Below, piece by piece: positions 6,273 to 6,323 of a stretch of 6,323 bases of DNA. The DNA is from UBA1573 sp016794285 (GTDB taxonomy: Bacteria; Pseudomonadota; Alphaproteobacteria; Micavibrionales; Micavibrionaceae), in contig JAEUKO010000082.1 in assembly GCA_016794285.1 (NCBI GenBank), forward strand, positions 1 to 6,323, given 5' to 3'. The number at the start of each line of letters is the position of its first letter. The stretch's first letter is position 1. The position numbers and the translations under genes are program-made. The notes under the pieces are model-generated. The model did no database searches. It was not told the DNA's origin and saw only the letters and a list, made by a program, of their open reading frames with translations.

Positions 6273-6287
6273 GAACATAGACAGAAC
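6273..6287. promoter_or_regulatory. LexA-type (SOS) operator, GAAC-N7-GAAC
   Basis: GAAC at 6273-6276 and GAAC at 6284-6287 are separated by exactly seven bases; on the minus strand this reads GTTC-N7-GTTC. This direct repeat is the established LexA binding site of alphaproteobacteria. The site is in non-coding DNA, 97 bases before the start at 6175. A scan by eye of the other GTTC/GAAC occurrences in the window found no second exact match; one near miss (7 of 8 bases) lies near 4608 inside a gene. The box may repress the minus-strand cluster or a divergent gene beyond the right edge: a plus-strand TTGAAA (6247-6252) with TAGAAC (6271-6276) 18 bases later would be overlapped by the box. Confidence 0.5.
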
Positions 6288-6323
6288 CTCAAATTTGGGC
6301 TCAAATAGCAAAAATTTTCAAAG

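Overview
This 6.3 kb window reads as ordinary, gene-dense bacterial chromosome of roughly even base composition, with somewhat more AT in the intergenic gaps. A proteobacterium is likely and an alphaproteobacterium is my best guess. That guess rests on an exact GTTC-N7-GTTC LexA-type operator near the right end and on a multi-pass membrane protein whose layout recalls a family I associate with Rhodospirillales-type bacteria. The placement is an inference, not a proof. No RNA genes, CRISPR arrays, insertion sequences or phage genes were seen.

Left half, plus strand (1-3440): a single tightly packed ABC transporter operon. It enters from outside the window as the last 43 codons of a gene, possibly an amino-acid-type substrate-binding protein. 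Next comes a GlnQ-like import-type ATPase (154-885). A complete three-gene ABC-2 exporter module follows: a COG4586-type ATPase (882-1877), a COG4587-type permease (1874-2665) and a COG3694-type permease (2655-3440). Every complete gene overlaps the next (GTGA, ATGA, then 11 bases), so translational coupling is likely. The unusual point is that an uptake-type ATPase is joined directly to an exporter cassette with no import permease between them.

Right half, minus strand (6175 down to 3430): four genes transcribed leftward. In transcription order they are a five-segment membrane protein of unknown function, a stand-alone glutamine-amidotransferase-like protein of the BPL_N family (TAATG start-stop junction with the previous gene), a 64-residue membrane protein, and a YdjM/DUF457-family membrane-bound putative metal-dependent hydrolase. 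The hydrolase gene converges on the exporter operon and their ends overlap by 11 bases.

The 148 bases at the right edge hold the probable leader of the minus-strand cluster, including the LexA-type box. The box could serve this cluster or a divergent gene beyond the window. There is no gene-free stretch longer than 300 bases.
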